Assembly: GCF_007678455.1 (NCBI RefSeq)
Contig: NZ_VEEP01000001.1
Coordinates: forward strand, 672,795 to 736,794
DNA from: Cytobacillus oceanisediminis 2691
Lineage (GTDB): Bacteria; Bacillota; Bacilli; Bacillales; Cytobacillaceae
Length of the DNA: 64,000 nt
Direction: 5' to 3'
Below are positions 8,592-17,741 of the stretch, piece by piece. A model generated the notes under the pieces. It worked only from the letters and a program-made list of their open reading frames with translations. It did not search any database and had not been told where the DNA came from. The number at the start of each line of letters is the position of its first letter. The stretch's first letter is position 1. The position numbers and the translations under genes are program-made.

Positions 8592-9458
8592 ATGGTTCAA
8601 TTCGGAAGAGTATCTACAGCAATGGTGACCCCATTTGATCATAAAGGTCACATTGATTTCGCTAAAACGACCCAGCTAGTCAACCATTTGATTTCGAACG
8701 GTACAGATTCACTGGTTGTCGCGGGAACGACAGGTGAATCTCCGACTCTTTCAAAGGAAGAAAAAATCGCTTTATTTCAGCATGTCGTGAAAGTCGTTGA
8801 CAAAAGAGTTCCCGTCATAGCAGGTACAGGCAGCAACAACACTTATGCTACTATCGAATTGACGAAAAAAGCCGAAGAAATTGGTGTGGACGCGATAATG
8901 ATCGTTGCCCCTTATTATAACAAGCCAAACCAGGAAGGACTCTACCAGCATTTCAAAGCAGCAGCTGAAGCTACTTCATTGCCAGTGATGGTGTATAACA
9001 TCCCGGGCAGGTCTGTAGTCAATATTCTTCCTGAAACGGTGATCAAGCTGGCAGAAATCCCGAATATCGTGGCCGTCAAGGAAGCAAGCGGCGACCTTAA
9101 CGCGATGACGAAAATCATTGCCAGCACACCTGATGATTTCCTTCTTTACAGCGGTGACGACGGGTTGACACTTCCTGTGCTTGCTATTGGCGGGGTGGGC
9201 ATCGTCTCTGTAGCATCCCATGTGATTGGCAACGAGATGCAAGCGATGGTTGATGCATTCTTCAGTGGAAGAAACGAGGATGCAGCGAAAATGCACCAGC
9301 GTCTCCTTCCAGTCATGCAAGGTTTGTTTGCCGCACCGAGCCCTGGACCAGTTAAAACTGCATTGCAGCTGAAAGGGCTCGACGTCGGCTCAGTGCGCTT
9401 GCCGATGGTTCCATTGACAGAGCAAGAAAGAACAGCGGTAGCGAAATTATTCGAATAG
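8592..9458 (+). CDS. dapA: 4-hydroxy-tetrahydrodipicolinate synthase
   Basis: Condenses pyruvate with aspartate semialdehyde to give the precursor of lysine, peptidoglycan diaminopimelate and spore dipicolinate. TIM-barrel protein of 288 residues, usual length. The Schiff-base lysine is K163 (VAVKEASGD), the catalytic tyrosine is Y135 (VMVYNIPGRS), and the T46-T47 pair lies in AGTTGES. It carries VAPYYNKPNQEG. Last gene of the asd-dapG-dapA set, before a terminator. Confidence 0.97.
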   Translation: MVQFGRVSTAMVTPFDHKGHIDFAKTTQLVNHLISNGTDSLVVAGTTGESPTLSKEEKIALFQHVVKVVDKRVPVIAGTGSNNTYATIELTKKAEEIGVDAIMIVAPYYNKPNQEGLYQHFKAAAEATSLPVMVYNIPGRSVVNILPETVIKLAEIPNIVAVKEASGDLNAMTKIIASTPDDFLLYSGDDGLTLPVLAIGGVGIVSVASHVIGNEMQAMVDAFFSGRNEDAAKMHQRLLPVMQGLFAAPSPGPVKTALQLKGLDVGSVRLPMVPLTEQERTAVAKLFE

Positions 9459-9460
9459 TA

Positions 9461-9490
9461 CAAGGGCCGGCCTGGTAAGGCTGGCCTTAT
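9461..9490 (+). terminator. Intrinsic terminator of asd-dapG-dapA
   Basis: AAGGGCCGGCC and GGCTGGCCTT arms are followed by ATTTTATT. Confidence 0.85.
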
Positions 9491-9574
9491 TTTATTGTGT
9501 ATAAGTGTTTTGTATTTTTCTTTTTATGACCTGGATATGGAAGCCCACTGCCAATAGAGAGCCGGAGAATAAAG

Positions 9575-9604
9575 TTGTAAAGATTTTCTGCCATCAAGTA
9601 TAAT
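9575..9604 (+). promoter_or_regulatory. Candidate sigma-A promoter of rnjB
   Basis: TTGTAA and TATAAT are separated by 18 bases. The -10 box overlaps the first possible in-frame start of rnjB (9603), which supports the downstream TTG start at 9654. Confidence 0.55.
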
Positions 9605-9653
9605 GATTTTAACTGATTTTGTTCGGGAGAAAACTCATAGGAGGGGCAGGGAA

Positions 9654-11324
9654 TTGATTAAAAAGAAAAACGAAATTATTAAAATCATTGCGCTAGGTGG
9701 CGTAGGGGAAATCGGCAAAAATATGTATGTCACCGAAGTGGACAATGATATTTTTGTGGTGGATGCCGGGTTGATGTTTCCGGAGGATGAAATGCTGGGG
9801 ATCGACATCGTCATTCCCGACTTTTCATATTTGAGTGCTAACAGTGAAAGAGTAAAAGGAATTTTCCTGACTCATGGCCATGAAGACCATATAGGAGCGC
9901 TGACCTACGTCCTGCGGAAAATGAATGTCCCGGTATATGGAACAAAGCTTACTCTTGCGCTGGCAAAGGAAAAAATGAGTGAGCAGGAATTTGTCGGCAA
10001 AGTCGAATTCCATGAAATTACGGCAGATACCAAACTGGACTTTGGCGTGGTTTCTGTTTCATTTTTCAAGACAAACCATAGTATCCCAGACTCTGTCGGA
10101 GTTTGTATCCATACATCGGAAGGGGCCATTGTACATACAGGGGACTATAAATTCGACCAGGCTGCAGCACCGATGTATAAGCCGGATATCGGCAGGATGG
10201 CCGCCATTGGCGAGCAAGGGGTTCTCTGCCTTCTTTCGGACAGTACAGAGGCTGAAAAACCTGGTTATACGCCTTCTGAAACAACTGTTATAGAGGAACT
10301 ATCGAGCGTTTTTTATAAGGCAAATGGCCGCATCATTGCTGCCTGTTTTGCTTCGGATTTAAACAGGGTCCAACATCTTTTCAATAGTGCAGCTTCGCAT
10401 GGCCGCAAGGTAGCGGTGGTGGGAAAAAGCCTGAAAAGGGTTTTTGATATCGCTCTGGAGCTCGGCTATCTTCAAGTTGAAAGTGACTTGCTCATTGCAG
10501 TGGATGACCTGAAGAAGTACGGCGATGCTGAAGTAGTTATTTTAACGACTGGCAGCCAGGGAGAGCCAATAGAAGTCCTGCAGAAAATGGCTAAGCAAGC
10601 CCATCCTCAGGTGAATATCAAGGAAGGGGACACTGTCCTGTTCGCTGCCTCTCCTCTAAGGGGAAGCGAAGTATTCATTTACAAAACAATGGATATGCTT
10701 TACCGGGCCGGAGCGAACGTAGTGGCGAGCAAGAAAAGTGTCCAGGTTTCAAGTCATGGAAGCCAGGAAGAATTAAAATTCATGATCAATTTGATGAATC
10801 CGAAATTCTTCATTCCTGTACACGGTGAATATAAAATGTTGAAAGCACATAAAAAAGTAGCTCAGTCATGTGGCATACCTGAAGAAAATATTTTCATACC
10901 TGACCGTGGAGATGTGATTGAGATTTCAGGCGGTAAACTAAAGGCCACAGAAAAAGTGCAGGCAGGAAACATATTGATAGATGGAATCGGTGTTGGAGAT
11001 GTAGGGAATATCGTACTCCGTGACCGGAGACTGCTTTCACAGGATGGTGTATTAATTGTTGTCGTGACACTGAATAAAGCAGACAGGAAAATTGCTGCAG
11101 GGCCAGAAATTATTTCACGTGGGTTTGTATATGTACGCGAATCGGAAAAAATGATGGCAGAGTCAGCCTCCCTTATAAGGGATATTGTTGAAAAAAACCT
11201 TCTAAAAGAACCCTTCGACTGGGCTGGCTTAAAGCAGGAAATGCGCGATTCCTTAAATCAATATTTATTTGAAAAAACAAAACGCCGTCCTATGATCATG
11301 CCAATCTTAATGGAAGTAAAATAA
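9654..11324 (+). CDS. rnjB: Ribonuclease J2-type beta-CASP nuclease
   Basis: Metallo-beta-lactamase/beta-CASP ribonuclease of RNA processing and decay, partner of RNase J1, cytoplasmic. It has 556 residues when started at TTG 9654, which has AGGAGGGG 7 bases upstream and gives the family start MIKKKNEIIKIIALGGVGEIG. The metal motif H74-G-H76-E-D78-H79 is complete and the later SxHSIPDS, TGDYKFD and VHGEYKML motifs are present. As I recall, B. subtilis RNase J2 has a degenerate form of the first motif, so this protein may be more active. Placement between dapA and tepA matches rnjB. Confidence 0.93.
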   Translation: MIKKKNEIIKIIALGGVGEIGKNMYVTEVDNDIFVVDAGLMFPEDEMLGIDIVIPDFSYLSANSERVKGIFLTHGHEDHIGALTYVLRKMNVPVYGTKLTLALAKEKMSEQEFVGKVEFHEITADTKLDFGVVSVSFFKTNHSIPDSVGVCIHTSEGAIVHTGDYKFDQAAAPMYKPDIGRMAAIGEQGVLCLLSDSTEAEKPGYTPSETTVIEELSSVFYKANGRIIAACFASDLNRVQHLFNSAASHGRKVAVVGKSLKRVFDIALELGYLQVESDLLIAVDDLKKYGDAEVVILTTGSQGEPIEVLQKMAKQAHPQVNIKEGDTVLFAASPLRGSEVFIYKTMDMLYRAGANVVASKKSVQVSSHGSQEELKFMINLMNPKFFIPVHGEYKMLKAHKKVAQSCGIPEENIFIPDRGDVIEISGGKLKATEKVQAGNILIDGIGVGDVGNIVLRDRRLLSQDGVLIVVVTLNKADRKIAAGPEIISRGFVYVRESEKMMAESASLIRDIVEKNLLKEPFDWAGLKQEMRDSLNQYLFEKTKRRPMIMPILMEVK

Positions 11325-11332
11325 TAAGAGAA

Positions 11333-11690
11333 AAGAGGGTGTCTCAATAAGTTGTATAACATCAATTGAGAGTCCGCCTTTTTTCATTTCCTCATGTTTT
11401 TTGGTGGCAATTAAATAATCCCTAAAGAGGAATGATCTTGTTTTAATTTTATTTGTAAATAAATTTTGAAACCTGAGTTGATTGGAGTGGAAGGTGCGAA
11501 GACTCCTGCGGGCTCAGCGCCAGCCAAGAAGAATTTGGTCTTTGAAAAAGCTGGCACTTGAGCTTTTTCATAATTCTTCCCCCGCGGAAAGCGAAGTGCC
11601 TGGAATTGAAATCAACGGACCCATTTTACAAGCCGACCTAAATAAAGAGGGTGTCCCAAAATTTTATACCTTTTGGGATACCCTCTTTAT
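11333..11690. repeat. Composite dispersed repeat between rnjB and tepA
   Basis: The 514-base gap holds no convincing gene. AGAGGGTGTCTCAA at 11334 and AAAGAGGGTGTCCCAAAA at 11646 bound the region. The right boundary is itself a perfect-looking hairpin (AAAGAGGGTGTCCCAAAA with TTTTGGGATACCCTCTTT, 11646-11690) followed by ATTG. It can terminate transcription. Inside (11475-11625) lies a copy of a dispersed repeat (GTTGATTGGAGTGGAAGG ... GCGGAAAGCGAAGTGCCTGG) that shares both ends with the copies at 42490 and 60173 but lacks their GGCTCTGTTAAA termini. The left boundary can fold (CTCAATAAG...AATTGAG, then CCTTTTTT) and may terminate rnjB. Confidence 0.7.
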
Positions 11691-11838
11691 TGTTTGCTGT
11701 TTTTCGATAGGTTCAACTGAAAAAGCCCTTTAGGTAAATTGATTTGCTTGAAAACATCCTTCATAAAAACCGCTTCCGGAATGAAATTGAGGATGATGTT
11801 CATACTAAAATTATCATGCCTGAAGGGAGCATTTAAGG

Positions 11839-12600
11839 ATGGATAAGGAAATGAATATAAACAGTGCAGAAACCCAGGAAGGACAACAAGGACCAGAGGG
11901 GGAACAGGAAAATAAACCATCAGGCCTTCTTGAAAAGATCCAGCAGCTTGGCCAGACGAATGTACCGCAGCTGTCCCAGGATTCGAAAATCCATTGCCTG
12001 ACGATTGTAGGCCAAATTGAAGGCCATATGCAGCTGCCGCCTCATAACAAGACAACAAAATATGAACATCTTATTCCGCAGCTTGTTGCTATTGAGCAGA
12101 ACCCGAATATCGAAGGCCTTCTTGTCATCCTGAACACGGTTGGCGGTGACGTAGAAGCGGGTCTAGCCATTTCAGAGATGCTTGCTTCCCTTTCGAAGCC
12201 GACAGTCTCGATCGTGTTAGGAGGAGGCCATTCAATCGGTGTGCCGATCGCAGTTTCCTGTGATTATTCTTTTATCGCTGAAACAGCGACGATGACCATT
12301 CATCCAATCAGATTGACTGGTCTGGTAATCGGGGTTCCTGCAACCTTTGAATACCTGGATAAAATGCAAGAGAGAGTTGTTAATTTTGTGACGAAGCATT
12401 CGAACATTCCTGAGGAAAAATTCAAAGAGCTTATGTTTGCCAAAGGAAACCTGACCAGGGACATTGGAACAAATGTCGTTGGCCATGATGCAGTGGACAT
12501 GGGCTTGATCCATGAAGTCGGCGGCATCGGACAAGCAATGAAGAAGCTCAATGAACTGATCGATATAAATAAGCCAAAGACAGAAGTGATCGTGCAATGA
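11839..12600 (+). CDS. tepA: TepA, ClpP-class translocation-enhancing protease
   Basis: ClpP/crotonase-fold serine protease homologue, 253 residues, slightly longer than B. subtilis TepA because of an acidic, glutamine-rich N-terminal tail (residues 1-28). The likely nucleophile is S132 in GGGHSIG and the partner histidine is H155 in [22 protein letters not shown] is a conserved core. No signal peptide. In B. subtilis it was linked to protein translocation and spore outgrowth. A GAAGGGAG ribosome site precedes the start. The stop overlaps ylzJ by 4 bases. Confidence 0.93.
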   Translation: MDKEMNINSAETQEGQQGPEGEQENKPSGLLEKIQQLGQTNVPQLSQDSKIHCLTIVGQIEGHMQLPPHNKTTKYEHLIPQLVAIEQNPNIEGLLVILNTVGGDVEAGLAISEMLASLSKPTVSIVLGGGHSIGVPIAVSCDYSFIAETATMTIHPIRLTGLVIGVPATFEYLDKMQERVVNFVTKHSNIPEEKFKELMFAKGNLTRDIGTNVVGHDAVDMGLIHEVGGIGQAMKKLNELIDINKPKTEVIVQ

Positions 12601-12809
12601 TCCTGTATACAATGATGCCCCATGAACAGATATTCCCTTATAGCGAGGAAGAAGCGATTAACCAGGTTATGATTTCCTACAACGGAATCCCGCTAATGGC
12701 TGAATGGACAGAAAATAATGAATACCGGATCGTCAGGGTCATGAGTACGGATCCGAATCACTATATGGACCCAATATGCAGACCCGGGTCGACCCTTTCA
12801 CTTTCTTAG
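12597..12809 (+). CDS. ylzJ: YlzJ-like small protein
   Basis: Seventy-residue protein of the YlzJ family, with no enzymatic motif. Visible features are [15 protein letters not shown] at the start, a conserved GIPLMAEW core and a short polar tail. Its start overlaps the tepA stop (ATGA), so the two are translationally coupled, the same pairing as in B. subtilis. Function unknown. Confidence 0.88.
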   Translation: MILYTMMPHEQIFPYSEEEAINQVMISYNGIPLMAEWTENNEYRIVRVMSTDPNHYMDPICRPGSTLSLS

Positions 12810-12865
12810 AATGGTATTGTTTTTATGCGCTTATTAAAACGAAGTGCCGTTTCAACTGGCAAATA

Positions 12866-12916
12866 TGATATAATATGGATACACTCAGCATTGGGCAGCC
12901 GGATAGGGCTGCTTTT
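12866..12916 (+). promoter_or_regulatory. Extended -10 promoter with promoter-proximal hairpin upstream of spoIIIE
   Basis: TGaTATAAT (12866-12874) is a perfect extended -10, with only a weak -35. Within about 15 bases of the expected start lies the hairpin GCAGCC-GGATA-GGGCTGC (12895-12912) followed by TTTTCTTCTT. It may instead simply end the tepA-ylzJ transcript, or act as an early terminator on the spoIIIE leader. Confidence 0.5.
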
Positions 12917-12991
12917 CTTCTTACTGAAGTTTGAAGGTTCGTTTTGTTGTTTATGCTGTAAGTGAAGCTATATAGATTCAGGTGATATATA

Positions 12992-15328
12992 ATGGCCAAA
13001 AAGAAAAGACGGCAATCGAGAAAGAAGAATGCAGTAAAAACAACCGTTCAATATGAACTTGCCGGGTTAGCCTTGCTCGCATTGGCCATCATTGCGATGG
13101 CAGATCTGGGCGCTGTCGGAAGAACAATCGTGATGTTTTTCCGCTTTTTCTTCGGCGAATGGTACATGCTCAGTCTCGTTGGACTTGTCGTATTCAGCAT
13201 CTTTATAATGTGGAAAAGACGACTCCCTTTCATTTTCCACACTAAATTGATTGGTACATACCTGATTATCGGTGCGATTTTGTTGCTGAGTCATGTGACC
13301 TTGTTTGAGCTCTTATCCAATGGGGGGAAGTTTAAAGACCCCAGTGTCATCAAGAATACCTTTGAATTATTTGTCATGGAAGCGAAAGGCGAGACAAGCA
13401 CCACAGACCTTGGCGGCGGAATGATCGGCGCAGTGATGTTTGCGTTGTTTTACTATTTATTCGATGCAGCAGGCTCCCAGCTGATTGCGTTTCTTTTAAT
13501 TATCATTGGCGGAATTCTTGTAACAGGCAGAACCTTTACAGAAGTTACGAGTAAGATTATTGCGCCTATGGGCGGGTTCATCAGAGATCAATGGCTTTCA
13601 TTCATTGAGGACTTGAAGCAATGGAAAGAAAATCAGCAGCAAAAGAAATCAGTCCAAAACAAAGAAGCTAAAAAGGCTAAAAATGAAGGTAAGCAGACAG
13701 CCATGGAAGAGGGTTCTGTGGAAAAAACAATTGACATTCCTGTGGAACCGACTCCAGAACCAATCATCTCCAGCTTTGCAGAACGGGCATATGCAACTCC
13801 GTCTGAAACACAAATACAGCAGCCCGAAAAGAAAGCTAAAGCGGAAACTAAATCCGAAGACGATGGAGAGGACCTGCAGCAGCCGATTACTTTTACAGAG
13901 GTAGAGAATACTTCTTATGAGCTGCCGCCAATTGATTTATTGAAACTCCCGAATAAAACCGACCAAAGCGGCGAATATGAAATGATTCATGCAAATGCGG
14001 CTAAGCTTGAGCGAACATTCCATAGTTTTGGGGTGAAAGCAAGGGTTACCCAGGTCCATCTCGGGCCAGCCGTTACAAAATATGAAGTCCATCCGGATGT
14101 CGGAGTGAAGGTCAGCAGGATTGTTAGCTTGAATGATGATTTAGCGCTTGCTTTGGCTGCAAAGGATATCAGGATTGAGGCGCCAATTCCAGGTAAGTCT
14201 GCAATCGGGATCGAAGTTCCCAACTCAGAGGTGGCAATGGTTTCTTTACGGGAAGTCATTGAATCAAAGCAGCATAATAAACCAGGGTCAAAGCTCCAGA
14301 TTGGACTTGGACGTGATATTACAGGCGAAGCAGTGCTGGCAGAATTGAATAAAATGCCCCATCTCCTTGTTGCCGGAGCGACAGGCAGCGGAAAGAGTGT
14401 CTGTATAAACGGAATCATCACAAGTATCCTGATGCGGGCCAAGCCTCATGAGGTCAAACTGATGATGATCGACCCTAAAATGGTCGAACTGAATGTCTAC
14501 AATGGTGTCCCTCATTTGCTGGCGCCAGTGGTAACGGATGCGAAAAAGGCATCTCAGGCGCTCAAGAAAGTGGTCAATGAGATGGAAAGGCGTTATGAAC
14601 TCTTCTCACATACCGGAACAAGAAACATAGAAGGCTATAATGAATATATCAAGCGGTACAATAATGAGGAAGAGGCCAACCAGCCACTTCTGCCTTTCAT
14701 TGTTGTCATTGTGGACGAGCTGGCAGACTTGATGATGGTCGCATCCTCAGATGTCGAAGATTCGATCACACGGCTGGCACAGATGGCCCGTGCGGCTGGA
14801 ATCCATTTGATCATCGCTACCCAAAGGCCTTCTGTCGATGTCATTACCGGCGTCATCAAAGCGAACATTCCTTCAAGAATCGCATTTGCCGTATCTTCAA
14901 TGACAGACTCAAGGACGATACTGGATATGGGCGGCGCCGAGAAGCTGCTGGGAAGAGGAGACATGCTGTTCCTGCCGGTTGGCGCATCGAAGCCTGTCAG
15001 GGTACAGGGAGCATTTTTGTCAGATGATGAGGTAGAAGAAGTTGTGAATTATGTGATCGGGCAACAGAAGGCGCAATACCAGGAAGAAATGATTCCTGAA
15101 GATGTTCCAGAGAATACCTCGGAAGTCGAGGATGATTTGTACAGTGATGCTGTGGACCTTGTCGTCGAGATGCAGACAGCATCTGTATCTATGCTCCAGA
15201 GAAGGTTCAGGATTGGATATTCACGTGCTGCCAGACTAATTGATGAGATGGAACTTCGCGGAATTGTCGGGCCATATGAAGGCAGCAAACCACGTAATGT
15301 TCTGGTTGCTAAGTCAGAAGAAGCATAA
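12992..15328 (+). CDS. spoIIIE: DNA translocase SpoIIIE (FtsK family)
   Basis: Membrane-anchored hexameric ATPase that pumps the chromosome through the sporulation septum. It has 778 residues. A basic N terminus is followed by four predicted membrane segments (about residues 22-185), an acidic low-complexity linker (about 210-310), then the alpha/beta motor domain with Walker A GATGSGKS (462-469, K468) and Walker B-like [14 protein letters not shown]-terminal winged-helix gamma domain follows ([18 protein letters not shown]) that reads chromosome polarity sequences. Position after tepA-ylzJ and before ymfC identifies it as SpoIIIE, not SftA. It has its own promoter and terminator. Confidence 0.95.
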   Translation: MAKKKRRQSRKKNAVKTTVQYELAGLALLALAIIAMADLGAVGRTIVMFFRFFFGEWYMLSLVGLVVFSIFIMWKRRLPFIFHTKLIGTYLIIGAILLLSHVTLFELLSNGGKFKDPSVIKNTFELFVMEAKGETSTTDLGGGMIGAVMFALFYYLFDAAGSQLIAFLLIIIGGILVTGRTFTEVTSKIIAPMGGFIRDQWLSFIEDLKQWKENQQQKKSVQNKEAKKAKNEGKQTAMEEGSVEKTIDIPVEPTPEPIISSFAERAYATPSETQIQQPEKKAKAETKSEDDGEDLQQPITFTEVENTSYELPPIDLLKLPNKTDQSGEYEMIHANAAKLERTFHSFGVKARVTQVHLGPAVTKYEVHPDVGVKVSRIVSLNDDLALALAAKDIRIEAPIPGKSAIGIEVPNSEVAMVSLREVIESKQHNKPGSKLQIGLGRDITGEAVLAELNKMPHLLVAGATGSGKSVCINGIITSILMRAKPHEVKLMMIDPKMVELNVYNGVPHLLAPVVTDAKKASQALKKVVNEMERRYELFSHTGTRNIEGYNEYIKRYNNEEEANQPLLPFIVVIVDELADLMMVASSDVEDSITRLAQMARAAGIHLIIATQRPSVDVITGVIKANIPSRIAFAVSSMTDSRTILDMGGAEKLLGRGDMLFLPVGASKPVRVQGAFLSDDEVEEVVNYVIGQQKAQYQEEMIPEDVPENTSEVEDDLYSDAVDLVVEMQTASVSMLQRRFRIGYSRAARLIDEMELRGIVGPYEGSKPRNVLVAKSEEA

Positions 15329-15351
15329 GAATTGACTGTGAATGGGCAAAA

Positions 15352-15380
15352 AGTCGGATGCGTGCATCCGGCTTTTATTA
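15352..15380 (+). terminator. Intrinsic terminator of spoIIIE
   Basis: CGGATGC-GT-GCATCCG perfect arms, extended by G-U/A-U pairs, are followed by TTTTATTATT. Confidence 0.85.
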
Positions 15381-15428
15381 TTGTTTCTGGGGATTTAGCA
15401 CTTGTAAAACCTAATAGTGTCATACTAT

Positions 15429-15442
15429 TAAAAACGCTTTCA
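15429..15442 (+). promoter_or_regulatory. cre-like catabolite site upstream of the GntR gene
   Basis: TAAAAACGCTTTCA matches the CcpA consensus TGWAANCGNTNWCA at 13 of 14 positions (second base differs). It lies in the 309-base gap after spoIIIE, which otherwise holds AT-rich promoter-like DNA and no gene. Motif match only. Confidence 0.35.
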
Positions 15443-15589
15443 AACTACAATTATATCAGAAATATAGGTTATTTGTCCCGAAAAAATTGACAATTTTGGT
15501 CTTTCTAGCTTTTTTCGACAAAATGTTGAAACTCTATTTATTTATCCTTAAAAAAGTGTTATAGTATTTTCGATTAGTAGGAATGCTAT

Positions 15590-15607
15590 ACATCAGAGGT
15601 CTGATGT
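15590..15607. promoter_or_regulatory. Inverted repeat, candidate operator of the GntR regulator
   Basis: ACATCAGA-GG-TCTGATGT is an 18-base palindrome with perfect 8-base arms, 30 bases before the regulator's start and just after a possible -10 (TATAGT, 15560). Size and placement fit an autoregulatory GntR-family operator. Not tested. Confidence 0.5.
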
Positions 15608-15637
15608 CTTTGAGCAAAAAGGTTGGAGGAACGCCTC

Positions 15638-16363
15638 ATGTCGATCAAATCAGATAACCGGCACCTGTATTTACAAGTAATCGATCACCTGAAGCAGGAT
15701 ATTCAGAAGGGTGTTTATAAAGAAAGAGAAAAACTCCCATCAGAATTCGATCTTGCCAAACAGCTTGGCGTAAGCAGAGCTACACTAAGGGAAGCCTTGC
15801 GGATTCTTGAAGAAGAAAATGTGATTATCCGCCGGCATGGTGTAGGTACTTTCGTGAACGCTAAACCATTGTTTTCTTCAGGAATCGAGCAGCTTAACAG
15901 TGTTACCGCAATGATTGAACAGGCCGGGATGAAGCCAGGAACCATCTTTTTGAACTCTACGACTACCGGGCCAACTGAAGAGGATATCCGTCGTTTTTCA
16001 TGCTCTGTGGATGATGAAATCACTTTGATTGAACGAGTAAGGACCGCAAATGGGGAACCTGTTGTCTATTGTCTGGACAAAATCCCCGGAAAAATCCTGT
16101 CTGGTGACTTTTCATATGAAGATGAATCACTGCTTCATCTCCTTGAAGTCATGTCGAACAGGAAGGTTACATATGCGGTCGCACAAATCGAGCCGATAGG
16201 CTATCATGAAAAAATTTCACCGATCCTGGAATGTGAACCCGAAACTGCCCTGCTTGTTTTAAAGCAGATGCATTTCGATGAAAATGACGTACCAATCCTT
16301 TATTCCGTAAATTACTTTAAAGCCGATAAGTTCAGTTTTCATGTCCTGAGAAAGAGAGTTTAA
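15638..16363 (+). CDS. ymfC: GntR-family transcriptional regulator (HutC/UTRA type)
   Basis: Ligand-responsive repressor of 241 residues. The N-terminal winged helix (about residues 10-75; [34 protein letters not shown]) is followed by a UTRA effector-binding domain (about 95-240). The start at 15638 is backed by GGAGGAACG and gives the length of B. subtilis YmfC. It lies immediately upstream of the nucleoside importer operon, suggesting control of nupN-nupOPQ by a nucleoside or sugar-derived ligand; this is inference from position. A palindrome precedes its start. Confidence 0.88.
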   Translation: MSIKSDNRHLYLQVIDHLKQDIQKGVYKEREKLPSEFDLAKQLGVSRATLREALRILEEENVIIRRHGVGTFVNAKPLFSSGIEQLNSVTAMIEQAGMKPGTIFLNSTTTGPTEEDIRRFSCSVDDEITLIERVRTANGEPVVYCLDKIPGKILSGDFSYEDESLLHLLEVMSNRKVTYAVAQIEPIGYHEKISPILECEPETALLVLKQMHFDENDVPILYSVNYFKADKFSFHVLRKRV

Positions 16364-16377
16364 TTTTTTCTGAGTTA

Positions 16378-16391
16378 TGAAAACGCTATCT
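16378..16391 (+). promoter_or_regulatory. cre-like site upstream of nupN
   Basis: TGAAAACGCTATCT matches TGWAANCGNTNWCA at 13 of 14 positions (last base differs), 60 bases before the lipoprotein start. Together with the site at 15429 it suggests catabolite control of the importer. Confidence 0.4.
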
Positions 16392-16451
16392 GTTCGGTTT
16401 TTCAGAACATTCCTGCGAAATCCAACAAACATTCTCTAGGGGGTACAAACC

Positions 16452-17549
16452 TTGAAAAAGCGTAAATTTGGTTTGGTAATGTCATTGCTTTTGGCAGCAG
16501 GCACAATGTTAGCTGGCTGTGGCAGCGATAGCGATGAAAAAGGCGGCGACAGCAAGAAGTCAGATTTAAAAGTTGGTATGGTTACGGATGCTGGTACAAT
16601 TGATGACAAATCATTCAACCAGGGAACATGGGAAGGTATCCTGAAGGCTGAAGATAAATTCGGAGTCGACACAAAGTACCTTAAGCCTGCAGGAACAACT
16701 GAAGCTGAATATTTAAAAGAAATGGGTAACCTTTACGACGCAGGATATAAGTTCATCGTTACGCCTGGCTTTAAGTTCGAAACTGCTGTTTTCCAAGCCC
16801 AAGATAAATATAAAGATGCTAAGTTCGTCATTCTTGACGGAAATCCACATAATGGAGACTACAACCCTGTTGTAAAAGATAACACAGTCGCTGTATTCTT
16901 CGCAGAGCACGAATCAGGCTTCCTTGCTGGTGTAGCAGCTGCTCTTGAATTAAAAGAAGGTGAAGCTGGCTTCATCGGCGGTATGGAAATCCCTGCTGTA
17001 CAGAAGTTCAACTGGGGCTTCCAGCAAGGTCTAAAGTATGCTAACGAAAACCTTGGAACAAATGTAGTAATCAAACAAGAAAACGTTATCTATCAAGGTT
17101 CATTTGATAATGCTGCTGCTGGCGGACAAATTGCTGCTCAGTACTATGACCGTGGCGTTGATGTAATCTTCACAGCTGCTGGCGGTGTTGGAGTAGGTGC
17201 TATTAAAGAAGCGAAAGACCGCGCTAAATCAGGCGAAAAAGTTTGGATCGTTGGTGTAGACGTTGACCAGTACGAAGATGGTAAGTACGAAGGCGACAAG
17301 TCAGTTATCCTGACTTCTGCAATGAAGAAGCTTGACCAGGTTTCTTACGACATGGTTCAGGCTGAACTTGATGGCAAATTCCCTGGCGGACAAACTCTGA
17401 CTTTCGATGCCAAGAACGATGGTATCGGTCTTCCTGACAAGAACCCTAACCTAAGCGATGAAACTGTAAGCAAGGTTAAGGAAGTATATGAAAAGATCAA
17501 GTCTGAAGAGGTTAAAGTCTCTGCTGAACAAGGTGACTTGTTTAAGTAA
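16452..17549 (+). CDS. nupN: BMP-family nucleoside-binding lipoprotein
   Basis: Substrate-binding subunit of a nucleoside ABC importer, anchored to the outer face of the membrane. It has 365 residues starting from TTG, with AGGGGG 8 bases upstream. The signal peptide ends in lipobox LAGC with the lipidated cysteine at 23, followed by a charged Ser/Asp/Lys linker. The BMP/Med domain starts at about residue 38 (KVGMVTDAGTIDDKSFNQG) and contains FIGGMEIPAVQKF and VDVIFTAAGGVGVG. The B. subtilis homologue NupN (YufN) takes up guanosine. Substrate here is inferred from the family and from the downstream NupOPQ-type genes. Confidence 0.93.
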   Translation: MKKRKFGLVMSLLLAAGTMLAGCGSDSDEKGGDSKKSDLKVGMVTDAGTIDDKSFNQGTWEGILKAEDKFGVDTKYLKPAGTTEAEYLKEMGNLYDAGYKFIVTPGFKFETAVFQAQDKYKDAKFVILDGNPHNGDYNPVVKDNTVAVFFAEHESGFLAGVAAALELKEGEAGFIGGMEIPAVQKFNWGFQQGLKYANENLGTNVVIKQENVIYQGSFDNAAAGGQIAAQYYDRGVDVIFTAAGGVGVGAIKEAKDRAKSGEKVWIVGVDVDQYEDGKYEGDKSVILTSAMKKLDQVSYDMVQAELDGKFPGGQTLTFDAKNDGIGLPDKNPNLSDETVSKVKEVYEKIKSEEVKVSAEQGDLFK

Positions 17550-17558
17550 AATAGAGTG

Positions 17559-17586
17559 AAAGAGACGGTTGTTTCCGTCTCTTTTG
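17559..17586 (+). terminator. Hairpin terminator after nupN
   Basis: AAAGAGACGG and CCGTCTCTTT arms are followed by TG. It probably lowers expression of nupOPQ relative to the abundant binding protein, a common arrangement in ABC importers. Confidence 0.8.
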
Positions 17587-17741
17587 TCTATTAAAGTCTG
17601 AACGGTAAATTTTTGAAATAAGGACTTGAATATTTTCAATCTTTCAAAAGTCTTTTGAAGTTTTACCAGAAATTCTGTTCCAGTATAGGGGACTCCCTAT
17701 TTAAAAAAGGTATAGAGTCTAATACAAAGGTGAGTGCTACT

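Noticed and set aside
11482..11733. 83-codon frame between rnjB and tepA
   Set aside because: It lies wholly in a dispersed repeat that occurs elsewhere in the window in other frames and strands.
16452..17549. Med-type regulator reading of the BMP protein
   Set aside because: A clear lipobox and the adjacent NupOPQ genes favour a nucleoside-binding lipoprotein.
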